DNA of 46,162 bases from the NCBI GenBank assembly GCA_023418255.1, contig JAEZZZ010000128.1:1-46162 (forward strand), read 5' to 3'. Source of the stretch: Bacteroidota bacterium. GTDB taxonomy: Bacteria > Bacteroidota > Bacteroidia > Bacteroidales > Dysgonomonadaceae. Both the position numbers and the translations under genes were made by a program. The stretch's first letter is position 1; each line of letters starts with the position of its first letter. The notes under the pieces were generated by a model that worked only from the letters and a program-made list of their open reading frames with translations, did not search any database and was not told the origin of the DNA. Below are positions 18,360-26,846 of the stretch, one piece after another.

Positions 18360-19586
18360 TTATGATGAACGAAGTCTTTTTCGAAGCGTATTAATTGGAT
18401 ATAATATCGTTAGCATGCAAAGAATACTCACGGTTAGAAACACAATCAGCACATCGGTAAATTTCACAATCACCGGGTAAGCATCTACGATGTAAGCACC
18501 CGGTGTGTCGCTCAATCGTAAAAAACCAAAATGCTGTTGCAATAAACAAAGTGCAATCCCAATCAGGATGCCGACAACAATGCCGATAAAGGCAATCAGC
18601 CAACCTTCATAGAGAAAAATACGCGAGATAAGTTTTGTGGATGCTCCCATGTTTCGAAATGTGTCAATATCTTCTTTCTTATCAACAATGAGCATCGAAA
18701 GCGAGCCCACAACATTAAACCCGGCAATCAACATGATGAATGTCAAAATAAGAAATGTTACCCACTTCTCAATTTGAAGCATTCGATACGATTCAATCTG
18801 TTGCTCATATCGATCTTTGACAGAAAAATTTGCTCCCAAGATACGCTGCATTTCCGCTTTCACTCTCTTGACAGATGCGTTTGGTTCCAATTGAATATCA
18901 AGAGTGGATACTTCGTTTGTATAACGAAACAGCGAACGCGCCAGCGATATGGGAATGATAGCCATTTGCTCATCGTATTCAGGTTGATTGAGGCTAAAAA
19001 CGCCTCCCGGTTGAACGCATTCGCGAGTGAAAGCCGCTGCCGGATTGGCTAAATTAACACGCACATCGCGTTTCGGTACATATATTTCGATTGGCTGCAC
19101 GAAGCCGGCACGTACTCCCAGTGATACCGCTAAACCGGCTCCCAATGTAACGAAGTTGGTATTCTCGTCATGCAATCGGAACGAGCCATCTATCAGAAGA
19201 TTGTCGATGTCGGTAATCAGGTAAAAATCGTCTGATACACCCTTTAGCAACACCGGAATTTGCTGTCCGTTGTAGATGAAAAGAGCGTTTTCTTCAAGCG
19301 ACTCTGAAACCATTCGTATGCCTTCTACTCTGAGTGCCTTGTCAAATGTTGCATTATGATAATCGAATACTTTCCCTTTATTTACCGATATTTTCAAATC
19401 GGGATCGAATGCGCTGAACATCTTCTCCGGAATGCTCCCAAAGCCGTTAAAAACGGACAATACGCAAACCATTGCCATTGTGGCTATGGCGATGCCACAC
19501 ATCGAAATTATGGAAATCACGTGGATGGCATTGTGCGATTTCTTCGAAAATAGGTATCGGCGTGCTATGAAATAGGCGACTTTCAA
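18360..19586 (-). CDS. LolC/LolE-like ABC transporter permease (FtsX domain)
   Basis: Inner-membrane permease with MacB/LolCE topology, 408 aa. One helix near residues 20-48 precedes a large periplasmic domain (about 50-270). Three further helices (about 275-300, 320-350, 370-400) form the FtsX domain. The N-terminal segment YFIARRYLFSKKSHNAIHVIS is typical of LolC/E. Probable role: releasing lipoproteins for the Lol pathway; the partner LolD ATPase is not in the window. It is 13 nt after rbfA, an arrangement I recall from Bacteroidota genomes. Confidence 0.85.
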   Translation of the reverse strand: MKVAYFIARRYLFSKKSHNAIHVISIISMCGIAIATMAMVCVLSVFNGFGSIPEKMFSAFDPDLKISVNKGKVFDYHNATFDKALRVEGIRMVSESLEENALFIYNGQQIPVLLKGVSDDFYLITDIDNLLIDGSFRLHDENTNFVTLGAGLAVSLGVRAGFVQPIEIYVPKRDVRVNLANPAAAFTRECVQPGGVFSLNQPEYDEQMAIIPISLARSLFRYTNEVSTLDIQLEPNASVKRVKAEMQRILGANFSVKDRYEQQIESYRMLQIEKWVTFLILTFIMLIAGFNVVGSLSMLIVDKKEDIDTFRNMGASTKLISRIFLYEGWLIAFIGIVVGILIGIALCLLQQHFGFLRLSDTPGAYIVDAYPVIVKFTDVLIVFLTVSILCMLTILYPINTLRKRLRSS

Positions 19587-19599
19587 TGGATATGTTGTT

Positions 19600-19935
19600 T
19601 TACTTCTTCAACAGGTTGTCAATATTTTCGATATAGTCAAGCGAATCATCGAGATGAAACATCAAATCGGGAACAACACGAAGTTGCTTGCCAACTCTGC
19701 GCCCAAGTTCAAATCGTACGGATTTAACATTTTCGTGTATGTTTTTTATCAATTCTTCCGCTTTCTCGGAAGGAAAAATACTCAAATAGGCATGTGTCAT
19801 GCCCAAGTCGGGACTTACACGTACGTTCGTGACGGAGATAAGTACGCCTTTCATCTTTTTTGTCTCTAAAAGGAAAATTTCGCTAAGTTCCTTTTGAATC
19901 AATCGGTTTATTTTTTGTTGTCTGTTTGTATCCAT
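19600..19935 (-). CDS. rbfA: Ribosome-binding factor A
   Basis: Small KH-fold assembly factor for the 30S subunit, 111 aa, normal length. N-terminal RQQKINRLIQKELSEIF, the strand VSPDLGMTHAYLSIFP and C-terminal LRVVPDLMFHLDDSLDY are recognisable. It starts 2 nt after the O-methyltransferase stop. rbfA is here separated from rimP-nusA-infB, with which it clusters in many bacteria. Confidence 0.93.
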   Translation of the reverse strand: MDTNRQQKINRLIQKELSEIFLLETKKMKGVLISVTNVRVSPDLGMTHAYLSIFPSEKAEELIKNIHENVKSVRFELGRRVGKQLRVVPDLMFHLDDSLDYIENIDNLLKK

Positions 19936-19937
19936 AG

Positions 19938-20573
19938 CTATTTTTTTCGTATAAGAGTTAATCCATCTCGAATGGGAATAATCACTTTTTCTACGCGTGT
20001 GTCGTTTGCCAACCGGTCATTAAAATCAATAATTCCTTTGGTTTGCCAATCGTTTGAGGCGGGTTTCGCAAGCACTTTATTATTCCATAACGTGTTGTCT
20101 ACCAATAGAAAGCCATTGGTTTTTACTTTCGGAAGCACTGTCTCAAAAAAATCCCAATAGTGTCGCTTATCACCATCAATAAAGGCCGCATCAAAAAAAT
20201 TATCTTCAAACGTCGGTACAATTTCTAGCGCGTCGCCAACGTGCAACTCAATCTTATTTTTGTGTTCCGATGCGTCTATATTTTTGCGAATGAACTCCTC
20301 CAATTCATCATCAATTTCAATGGTGTGTACCTTTCCCTCTTCCGCGATGCCTTCGGCAAGGCAAAGTGCAGAGTATCCGGTAAATGCTCCTATCTCCAAC
20401 ACATTTTTTGCTTGCATCATCTGCACAAGCATTTTCAACAAGCGTCCTTGCCAGTGTCCTGCCACCATGCGTGGATGCAATAGTTTTACGTGTGCTTTGC
20501 GATAAATGCTTTGCAAAAGGGGCGGCTCCGCGTCGATGTGCGACAAGATGTATGATTCTAAAACGTTGTCCAT
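19938..20573 (-). CDS. Class I SAM-dependent O-methyltransferase
   Basis: Methyltransferase of the catechol/caffeoyl-CoA O-methyltransferase family, 211 aa. SAM-binding VLEIGAFTGYSAL is near residues 59-71, with acidic EID after the second strand. FIDGDKRHYWDFF and LLVDNTLWNNKV carry the probable metal-binding acidic residues. Homologues include a tRNA wobble-uridine methyltransferase (TrmR), so tRNA is a possible substrate; small molecules are the alternative. It sits between pyk and rbfA in one operon. Confidence 0.85.
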   Translation of the reverse strand: MDNVLESYILSHIDAEPPLLQSIYRKAHVKLLHPRMVAGHWQGRLLKMLVQMMQAKNVLEIGAFTGYSALCLAEGIAEEGKVHTIEIDDELEEFIRKNIDASEHKNKIELHVGDALEIVPTFEDNFFDAAFIDGDKRHYWDFFETVLPKVKTNGFLLVDNTLWNNKVLAKPASNDWQTKGIIDFNDRLANDTRVEKVIIPIRDGLTLIRKK

Positions 20574-20597
20574 GCTTTATTTGTTCGTTCACCGTTA

Positions 20598-22070
20598 TCA
20601 CAGCGTATAGTCGGGAAGATTGTATTTCTCTTTTGCTTCTAAGATTTTGTGTACTTCGTTGATATCGAGGTAAGTCGTACCACCTGTTTCGCCAAAGCTT
20701 CCGCCAATATATGCCACTCTGTCTTCAGCTTCGAGCATCCCACTTTTCAGCATTTTCTGAATGGCATTTACAAAATAAGCGCGGCGACTCTCTTTGGTGT
20801 TTTTTATGCCTTCACCCGGCTGATGCTCTGCCCACACACCATAGGAGAGTGCCAATTCGCGTGCTAACCGTTCGGTTGTTGCAATGGCAAATACAGGACA
20901 TTTGGCACGGAAGGCAGCCAACACACGTGCCGTTCGTCCGGTGTGGCTGTCAGTGATGATGGCTTTGGTGTTTAGCCGCATGGCTGATTTTACGGCTTGC
21001 TTGGCCAGAAAAGATGTTACTTCTCTGTCATCGTCATTTTTATAAGGAACGCGAATATCATTTTCGGCAAGTTTTGTCTTTTCTGCTTCGCGCGAAATTT
21101 TGGTCATCATGCGTGTTGCCTCCACCGGATATTTTCCGTAAGCGGTTTCGCCACTGAGCATGATGGCATCGGTGCGATAGTAAATGGCATTGGCTACATC
21201 GGTGATTTCTGCACGCGTGGGACGTGGATGTTCTATCATTGAGTGTAGCATTTGTGTGGCAACAATTACCGGTTTTTTATGTTGAATGGCTTTGCGGATC
21301 AATTCGCGCTGAATACCGGGTATTTTTTCTTGCTGCACCTCGATGCCCAAATCTCCACGAGCAATCATGATGCCATATGCCACATCTAAGATTTCGTCGG
21401 CGTTGTCCACACCCTCTTGGTTCTCTATTTTTGCAATAATTTTTATGGGGCTTTTTCGTTCGTCCAATATGTTTTGTACTGCCAAAACATCCTCTTTGCC
21501 GCGAACAAACGAGTGTGCAATGAAATCGACGTCGTTGTCCACCGCGAGGTGCACAAAACGAATGTCGCGCTCGGTTATGGATGGTAGATTGATGCGTACA
21601 TTTGGAACATTCACGCTTTTTCGGCTGCCGACTATACCGTCGTTTTGTACGGAACAGCGTAAATAATCGTCGCCCACTTCTATCACTTTCAGGTCGATTT
21701 CACCGTCGTCTATCAAGAGGTGTTGATCGATTTTCATTTCGCGAGCAATATTCGGATACGACAGATAGATGCAGTCACGAGAAGAGATTCCTATTGGATC
21801 TCCTTTGATGATTATCTTTTCGCCTGTTTCCAGTTTAAACGGCTCTTCGGTAGCGGTTGTTCTAATTTCCGGCCCTTTGGTATCAATCAACAATGCAATC
21901 CGATTGGATACGGCGCGCACATTGTGTATGATTTTCATGAAACCCTCTTCGTTTAAGTGAGCAGAGTTCATACGTACCACATTCATTCCTTCATCAAACA
22001 GTTGTTTTATAAAAGGGACATCGCATCGTTTGTCGGAAATGGTGGCTACTATTTTGGTGTGTTTTAACAT
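20598..22070 (-). CDS. pyk: Pyruvate kinase
   Basis: Final step of glycolysis, phosphoenolpyruvate plus ADP to pyruvate plus ATP. 490 aa and complete. RMNSAH near the N-terminus, the catalytic-site region IIAKIENQEGVDN and MIARGDLGIEV, then VATQMLHSM and MLSGETAYGKYPVEA are all present. The C-terminal regulatory domain carries ITDSHTGRTARVLA. The sequence resembles the Bacteroides type. The gene lies 40 nt after aroQ and 24 nt before the O-methyltransferase. Confidence 0.96.
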   Translation of the reverse strand: MLKHTKIVATISDKRCDVPFIKQLFDEGMNVVRMNSAHLNEEGFMKIIHNVRAVSNRIALLIDTKGPEIRTTATEEPFKLETGEKIIIKGDPIGISSRDCIYLSYPNIAREMKIDQHLLIDDGEIDLKVIEVGDDYLRCSVQNDGIVGSRKSVNVPNVRINLPSITERDIRFVHLAVDNDVDFIAHSFVRGKEDVLAVQNILDERKSPIKIIAKIENQEGVDNADEILDVAYGIMIARGDLGIEVQQEKIPGIQRELIRKAIQHKKPVIVATQMLHSMIEHPRPTRAEITDVANAIYYRTDAIMLSGETAYGKYPVEATRMMTKISREAEKTKLAENDIRVPYKNDDDREVTSFLAKQAVKSAMRLNTKAIITDSHTGRTARVLAAFRAKCPVFAIATTERLARELALSYGVWAEHQPGEGIKNTKESRRAYFVNAIQKMLKSGMLEAEDRVAYIGGSFGETGGTTYLDINEVHKILEAKEKYNLPDYTL

Positions 22071-22110
22071 TTTCTTTTTCTTGTTTAGAGATTATTGAAC
22101 TGCTGTAATT

Positions 22111-22536
22111 CTAATGTGCTCTCGCTGCCAGTGCTGTGATTGCCAAATCGTATGATTGCAATCCAAATCCTGAAATCACGCCAATACAAACAGGAGAAAT
22201 CATGGATTGACACCGAAACGCTTCGCGTGAAAACACGTTAGTGATATGAACCTCAATTACCGGGGCAGAAACCGCCTTGATGGCATCACGAATGGCTACG
22301 GATGTGTGCGTGTAGCCGCCTGCATTCAAGACGATGCCATCGTAGGCAAAACCGACTTCGTGTATCATGTTGATGATTTCGCCTTCTACGTTTGATTGGA
22401 AATATTCCAATTCAACCTCCGAAAAAGAGCATTGTAGCTCTTCAAAATAGGACTGAAACGGACGCTTGCCATAAAGTTCGGTTTCGCGTGTGCCCAAAAG
22501 ATTCAAATTGGGCCCATTGATGATAATTATTTTCAT
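22111..22536 (-). CDS. aroQ: 3-dehydroquinate dehydratase, type II
   Basis: Dehydration of 3-dehydroquinate to 3-dehydroshikimate, 141 aa. Residues present: IINGPNLNLLG at the N-terminus, catalytic Tyr in ELYGK, GGYTHTSVAI, and catalytic His in VIEVHITN. An ATG seven codons earlier (22557) would overlap the -7 box at 22557-22564 and lie upstream of the likely transcription start, so the Met directly before KIIIING (22536) is chosen. It heads the aroQ-pyk-methyltransferase-rbfA operon. Confidence 0.94.
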   Translation of the reverse strand: MKIIIINGPNLNLLGTRETELYGKRPFQSYFEELQCSFSEVELEYFQSNVEGEIINMIHEVGFAYDGIVLNAGGYTHTSVAIRDAIKAVSAPVIEVHITNVFSREAFRCQSMISPVCIGVISGFGLQSYDLAITALAARAH

Positions 22537-22556
22537 ATCGTACATTTTTCGCTGCA

Positions 22557-22564
22557 CAAAGATA
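22557..22564 (-). promoter_or_regulatory. Promoter -7 element for aroQ-pyk-rbfA operon
   Basis: Reads TATCTTTG on the minus strand, an exact TAnnTTTG match. No clear TTTG box lies 19 bp upstream. Transcription would begin near 22550, about 14 nt before the preferred aroQ ATG. Confidence 0.6.
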
Positions 22565-22664
22565 CGAAAATATTTGCTATTGACGATTGGGGCGAAGTGT
22601 TTTGCTGCTTTTCATTTCGCTATATGTGCAACGAAATATCATTTCAAAATAGCGAAAGAAACCC

Positions 22665-22701
22665 AAAACAAAAGCGATTCCGCCGGAATCGCTTTTGTTT
22701 T
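22665..22701 (-). terminator. Strong intrinsic terminator after nifJ
   Basis: A perfect 17-bp inverted repeat (22665-22681 with 22685-22701) with a 3-nt loop begins 20 nt after the nifJ stop. The core is AGCGATTCC/GGAATCGCT and the arms end in A/T runs, so it should work in both directions. It separates nifJ from the aroQ operon. Confidence 0.85.
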
Positions 22702-22721
22702 TTTATGTTTAAACGTTTTGT

Positions 22722-25700
22722 TTAAATCTCATCATCAGCTGTAGCCGTAACTTCTATATTCTCAACCGGAGGCAATGAGAAGTCAGCATCAGCCATGCGC
22801 TGATATGATCGGTAGCGCCATTGCGCATTCTCTTTTGCGGCATTGAACAGCTCTTGCGCCTCTGCCGGGAATGTTTTTTCCAATGCGGTGTAGCGCACTT
22901 CTCCACGCAAAAAATCTTCAAACTTAGTCCAATCAGGCTCTTTGCTGTCAAGTGTAAACGGATTTTTACCCTCATCTTCCAATGCCGGATTGTAGCGCCA
23001 CAGGTGCCAGTAACCGCACTCGACGGCGGCTTTTTCTTCGGCTTGCGCTTTGCCCATGCCTTTTCTCAGCCCATGGCTGATGCATGGCGAGTAGGCAATA
23101 ATTAGCGAAGGGCCGTCGTATGCTTCTGCTTCTTTCAAGACGCGTAAATAGTGTGCTTGATTGGCACCCATAGCCACTTGTGCCACATATACATATCCGT
23201 ATGTGGAGGCAATCATTCCAAGATCTTTCTTGCGAATACGTTTACCGGAAGCGGCAAATTTGGCTACAGCGGCTATTGGCGTTGATTTGGAAGATTGCCC
23301 GCCTGTATTGGAATATACTTCGGTGTCAAGAACCAGAACATTAATGTTTTGTCCCGATGCAAGAACATGATCAAGCCCGCCAAAACCGATATCATAAGCC
23401 CAACCGTCGCCTCCAAATATCCATATCGACTTTTTGGTAAGATATTTCTTCAACGAGAGAATCTCTTTTGCCAATTCATTGTCCACATGCTCTAAGGCGG
23501 CAACAATTTTTTCCGAAGCCTCTTTCGATTGTTCGTAATCGTCTTTTCCGTCCATCCACTCTTGGAATAGTACTTTCTGTTCTTCTGTGAACAGGTCCGA
23601 TTGCTTGCCGCGCGTCATCAAGTCGTGAATGCGGTTGCGCATGCTTGCTTGTGCAATGGCAAAGCCATATCCGAACTCGGCGTTGTCCTCAAACAGTGAG
23701 TTTGCCCATGCCGGGCCTCTGCCCTCTTCGTTAGTAGTATATGGCGATGCCGGTGCCGACGCGCCATAAATGGAAGAACATCCGGTGGCGTTGGCAATCA
23801 TCATATGGTCGCCATATAGTTGAGTGATTAATTTTACATAGGGTGTTTCGCCACAACCTGAACATGCGCCTGAAAATTCAAACAGCGGTGTGGCAAATTG
23901 AGAGTTCTTCACATTTTGCTTCGTATCAACCAGATGTGCCTTACTGGATACATTCTCAACCATGTAGTCCCAATTCTTCTGATTGTCATATTGCGTATCG
24001 ATAGCAACCATTTCAAGGGCTTTTTCTCCTTTTCGTCCCGGACACACATCGGCGCAATTGCCACAACCTAAGCAGTCAAGCACATCCACCTGAATGCGGA
24101 AACCCATGTCTTTGAAAGGCTTGCCTTGTGCTTCGATAAGCGTAGCATCTTCTGATAATCCTGCTTGCTCGTTGGCATCTAGAACAAACGGACGAATGGT
24201 TGCATGCGGACACACATATGCACATTGGTTGCATTGGATACAGTTTTCTGGCATCCATTGAGGAACAAACGCGGCAACACCACGCTTCTCATATGCAGTG
24301 GTTCCCGGTTCCCATGTACCGTCTTCTCTTCCAACAAAAGTAGATACAGGTAAGTCATAACCGCGCTGAGCATTTACCGGACGCACTATCTTGCGAATAA
24401 ATTCAGGTGCATTTTCCTCTTCTATCGCTGCAACTTGAATGTTAGCCCATTCATCCAACACCGGAACCTCTTCCACTTCCGCTCCTCGTTCAACGGCGGC
24501 ATAGTTTTTGAGCACAATCTCTTCGCCTTTTTTTCCATACGATTTCACGATGAATTTTTTCATCTGTTCTACAGCAAGGTCATATGGGATTACATTGGAG
24601 ATTTTAAAGAATGCTGATTGCAGAATGGTGTTGGTGCGATTTCCTAAACCAATCTCTGTTGCAATTTTAGTTGCATTGATAATGTAGAATGTGATTTTTT
24701 TCTCTGCAAAATATTTTTTTATGTGGTCGGGTAGATGATTGGCAACCTCTTCCTTGCTCCATACGGAATTCAGTAAAAATGTTCCTCCTTCTCTCAATCC
24801 TTTTGTTACATCATAAAGATTAAGATACGCGGGGACGTGGCATGCTACAAAGTTTGGCGTTGTAACCAGGTAGGTCGAACGAATTTTTTTGTCGCCAAAA
24901 CGTAGATGCGAGCAAGTGAATCCACCTGATTTTTTTGAGTCGTAAGCAAAATATGCCTGTACATATTTTTTTGTATTGTCTCCAATAATCTTGATAGAGT
25001 TTTTATTGGCTCCCACTGTTCCATCAGAACCCAAGCCATAGAACTTGGCTTCGTAGATGGATAAATCCATCGGAATTTCTTCTTTTAGAGGCAACGACTT
25101 AAAGGTCACATCATCCTGAATGCCGACAGTGAAGTCATTTTTGGGATGTGCCATTTTTAAATTTTTAAATACGGCCAATATTTGCGCGGGTGTGGTGTCT
25201 TTTGATGAAAGTCCATAAATTCCGCCTACAATTTCCGGGGCGTCTTTGTTGCCATAGTACGCGCTTTTCACGTCAAGGTAAAGCGGTTGCCCTTCGGCTC
25301 CCGGTTCTTTTGTGCGGTCAAGCACGGCAATACGTTTAGCTGTTTTAGGAATCACGGAAAGCAGTGCTTCCGCTTTAAATGGACGATACAGGTGCACGCT
25401 CACGACGCCCACTTGCCGCTTATCTACGCGGTTCAAATAATCCACTACTTCTTTAATGGTCTGAGTGACAGATCCCATGGCGATTACCACGCGATCGGCT
25501 TCGGGATGTCCATAATAGTCGAACAGTCCATATTTTCGTCCTGTGACGGCAGCTAACTTGTCCAGATATTTTTCCACCACACCGGGAACATTTTGATAAA
25601 ACGGATTCGACGCTTCTCTCGCTTGAAAATAGATGTCGTCGTTTTGCGCCGTACCTCTTGTTACCGGCGTTTCCGGGCTCAAAGCTCTTTCTCTAAATGC

Positions 25701-26312
25701 CGCCAGTGCTTCTTGATTTACGAGAGGCGCTAGATCTTCGTTGCTTAGTGCTTCAATTTTTTGTATTTCGTGTGATGTTCTAAATCCATCAAAGAAGTGC
25801 AAAAAGGGAATGCGGCTTTCAATAGCGCATAGATGTGCCACCGCGGCCAAGTCCATCACTTCCTGCACCGACCCGGTAGCAAACATGGCGAATCCTGAAG
25901 GTCTGACAGCCATCACATCTTGATGGTCGCCAAAGATGGAGAGTGCGTGCGAAGCGAGTGCTCGTGCCGAAACATGAAAAACGCCGGGAAGCAATTCGCC
26001 GGCTATTTTATACATATTGGGAAGCATGAGCAAAAGTCCTTGCGAAGCTGTAAATGTAGACGTCAGCGCACCCGCTTGCAAAGAGCCATGAACTGCGCCG
26101 GCTGCACCCGCTTCGGATTGCATCTCTTTTACTAAAACGGGTTGTCCAAAGATATTTTCTTTACCGGCTGCTGCCCATTCATCGACATACTCTGCCATGG
26201 TTGACGAGGGTGTGATAGGGTATATTGCCGCTACTTCACTAAACATGTACGCAATGTGTGCAGCTGCCTGATTGCCATCGCATGTTAAATATTTCTTTTC
26301 TTTATTAGCCAT
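22722..26312 (-). CDS. nifJ: Pyruvate:ferredoxin (flavodoxin) oxidoreductase
   Basis: Single-chain oxygen-sensitive enzyme converting pyruvate and CoA to acetyl-CoA and CO2 with reduction of ferredoxin. 1196 aa, the full fused form. YPITPSSTMAEYVDEW opens the N-terminal pyrimidine-binding domain. Two 4Fe-4S sites follow: Cys691/694/697/701 and Cys747/750/753/757. The proximal cluster cysteines are in GACSGCGETPY, NATGCSS and SPCISHG. The thiamine diphosphate motif is GDGWAYDIGFGGLDH with YSNTGGQSSKSTP. It marks an anaerobic energy metabolism. Single-gene transcription unit bounded by its own promoter and terminator. Confidence 0.97.
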   Translation of the reverse strand: MANKEKKYLTCDGNQAAAHIAYMFSEVAAIYPITPSSTMAEYVDEWAAAGKENIFGQPVLVKEMQSEAGAAGAVHGSLQAGALTSTFTASQGLLLMLPNMYKIAGELLPGVFHVSARALASHALSIFGDHQDVMAVRPSGFAMFATGSVQEVMDLAAVAHLCAIESRIPFLHFFDGFRTSHEIQKIEALSNEDLAPLVNQEALAAFRERALSPETPVTRGTAQNDDIYFQAREASNPFYQNVPGVVEKYLDKLAAVTGRKYGLFDYYGHPEADRVVIAMGSVTQTIKEVVDYLNRVDKRQVGVVSVHLYRPFKAEALLSVIPKTAKRIAVLDRTKEPGAEGQPLYLDVKSAYYGNKDAPEIVGGIYGLSSKDTTPAQILAVFKNLKMAHPKNDFTVGIQDDVTFKSLPLKEEIPMDLSIYEAKFYGLGSDGTVGANKNSIKIIGDNTKKYVQAYFAYDSKKSGGFTCSHLRFGDKKIRSTYLVTTPNFVACHVPAYLNLYDVTKGLREGGTFLLNSVWSKEEVANHLPDHIKKYFAEKKITFYIINATKIATEIGLGNRTNTILQSAFFKISNVIPYDLAVEQMKKFIVKSYGKKGEEIVLKNYAAVERGAEVEEVPVLDEWANIQVAAIEEENAPEFIRKIVRPVNAQRGYDLPVSTFVGREDGTWEPGTTAYEKRGVAAFVPQWMPENCIQCNQCAYVCPHATIRPFVLDANEQAGLSEDATLIEAQGKPFKDMGFRIQVDVLDCLGCGNCADVCPGRKGEKALEMVAIDTQYDNQKNWDYMVENVSSKAHLVDTKQNVKNSQFATPLFEFSGACSGCGETPYVKLITQLYGDHMMIANATGCSSIYGASAPASPYTTNEEGRGPAWANSLFEDNAEFGYGFAIAQASMRNRIHDLMTRGKQSDLFTEEQKVLFQEWMDGKDDYEQSKEASEKIVAALEHVDNELAKEILSLKKYLTKKSIWIFGGDGWAYDIGFGGLDHVLASGQNINVLVLDTEVYSNTGGQSSKSTPIAAVAKFAASGKRIRKKDLGMIASTYGYVYVAQVAMGANQAHYLRVLKEAEAYDGPSLIIAYSPCISHGLRKGMGKAQAEEKAAVECGYWHLWRYNPALEDEGKNPFTLDSKEPDWTKFEDFLRGEVRYTALEKTFPAEAQELFNAAKENAQWRYRSYQRMADADFSLPPVENIEVTATADDEI

Positions 26313-26846
26313 AATGATAAATCTTACAGTTTGTTCAAATGATAATGATGATGATAATCCTAAAAACCGCTCTTCTCTACTGATATTGTGTGTGAAACAG
26401 CGACGAAATTACTACAAAAATATTAAAAGCACAAATAATTTAATATATTTTAGGCCTATTTTGATTAAAATCGTTTCATTTCAACATGCATCATGAATAG
26501 TTGTCGGGATAGAGCGAAGATGGTGGCTTTACCGATACTTTTTTTTGGTCACAGCGACATTGTCTAAATTTCAGATAATCAAATATTAAAATTTATTTGA
26601 CATGTCATGAAATAGGTTGATGCCAAAAATTAGGGCAAGTATGCCAAAAAAAAAAATAAAAATTGAATGTTCATTGCAAATTAAAGAAATTAAGTCCGAG
26701 AGAGGCTAATAATTTATTTGCCAATCCACATCGCTTTAAATATAGAAATCAGACATCTCTATTTACTAAAAACGGTTAAAATAAAATCTTTTAACATACA
26801 GCCATGTTATATTATAAAATACTATCAGAAAAAATCAACAAAATCT
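26313..26846. other. Divergent intergenic region, nifJ / trehalose gene
   Basis: No credible gene. It contains the nifJ -7 box (26415-26422, minus) and several A/T runs. A 19-bp near-palindrome at 26704-26722 (GGCTAATAA-T-TTATTTGCC, one mismatch) is the best operator candidate for the rightward gene. No exact TAnnTTTG box was found for the trehalose gene. A longer in-frame reading from 26718 adds 43 residues unlike the family and is not accepted. Confidence 0.5.
26415..26422 (-). promoter_or_regulatory. Probable -7 element for nifJ
   Basis: TATTTTTG on the minus strand matches TAnnTTTG. The predicted start near 26408 gives an untranslated leader of about 95 nt. No matching -33 box was found, so this is only moderately supported in an A/T-rich region. 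Confidence 0.4.

Noticed and set aside
26718..26846. 43-codon N-terminal extension of the trehalose enzyme
   Set aside because: The extension has no family similarity, and the GT20 domain begins at the Met encoded at 26847.
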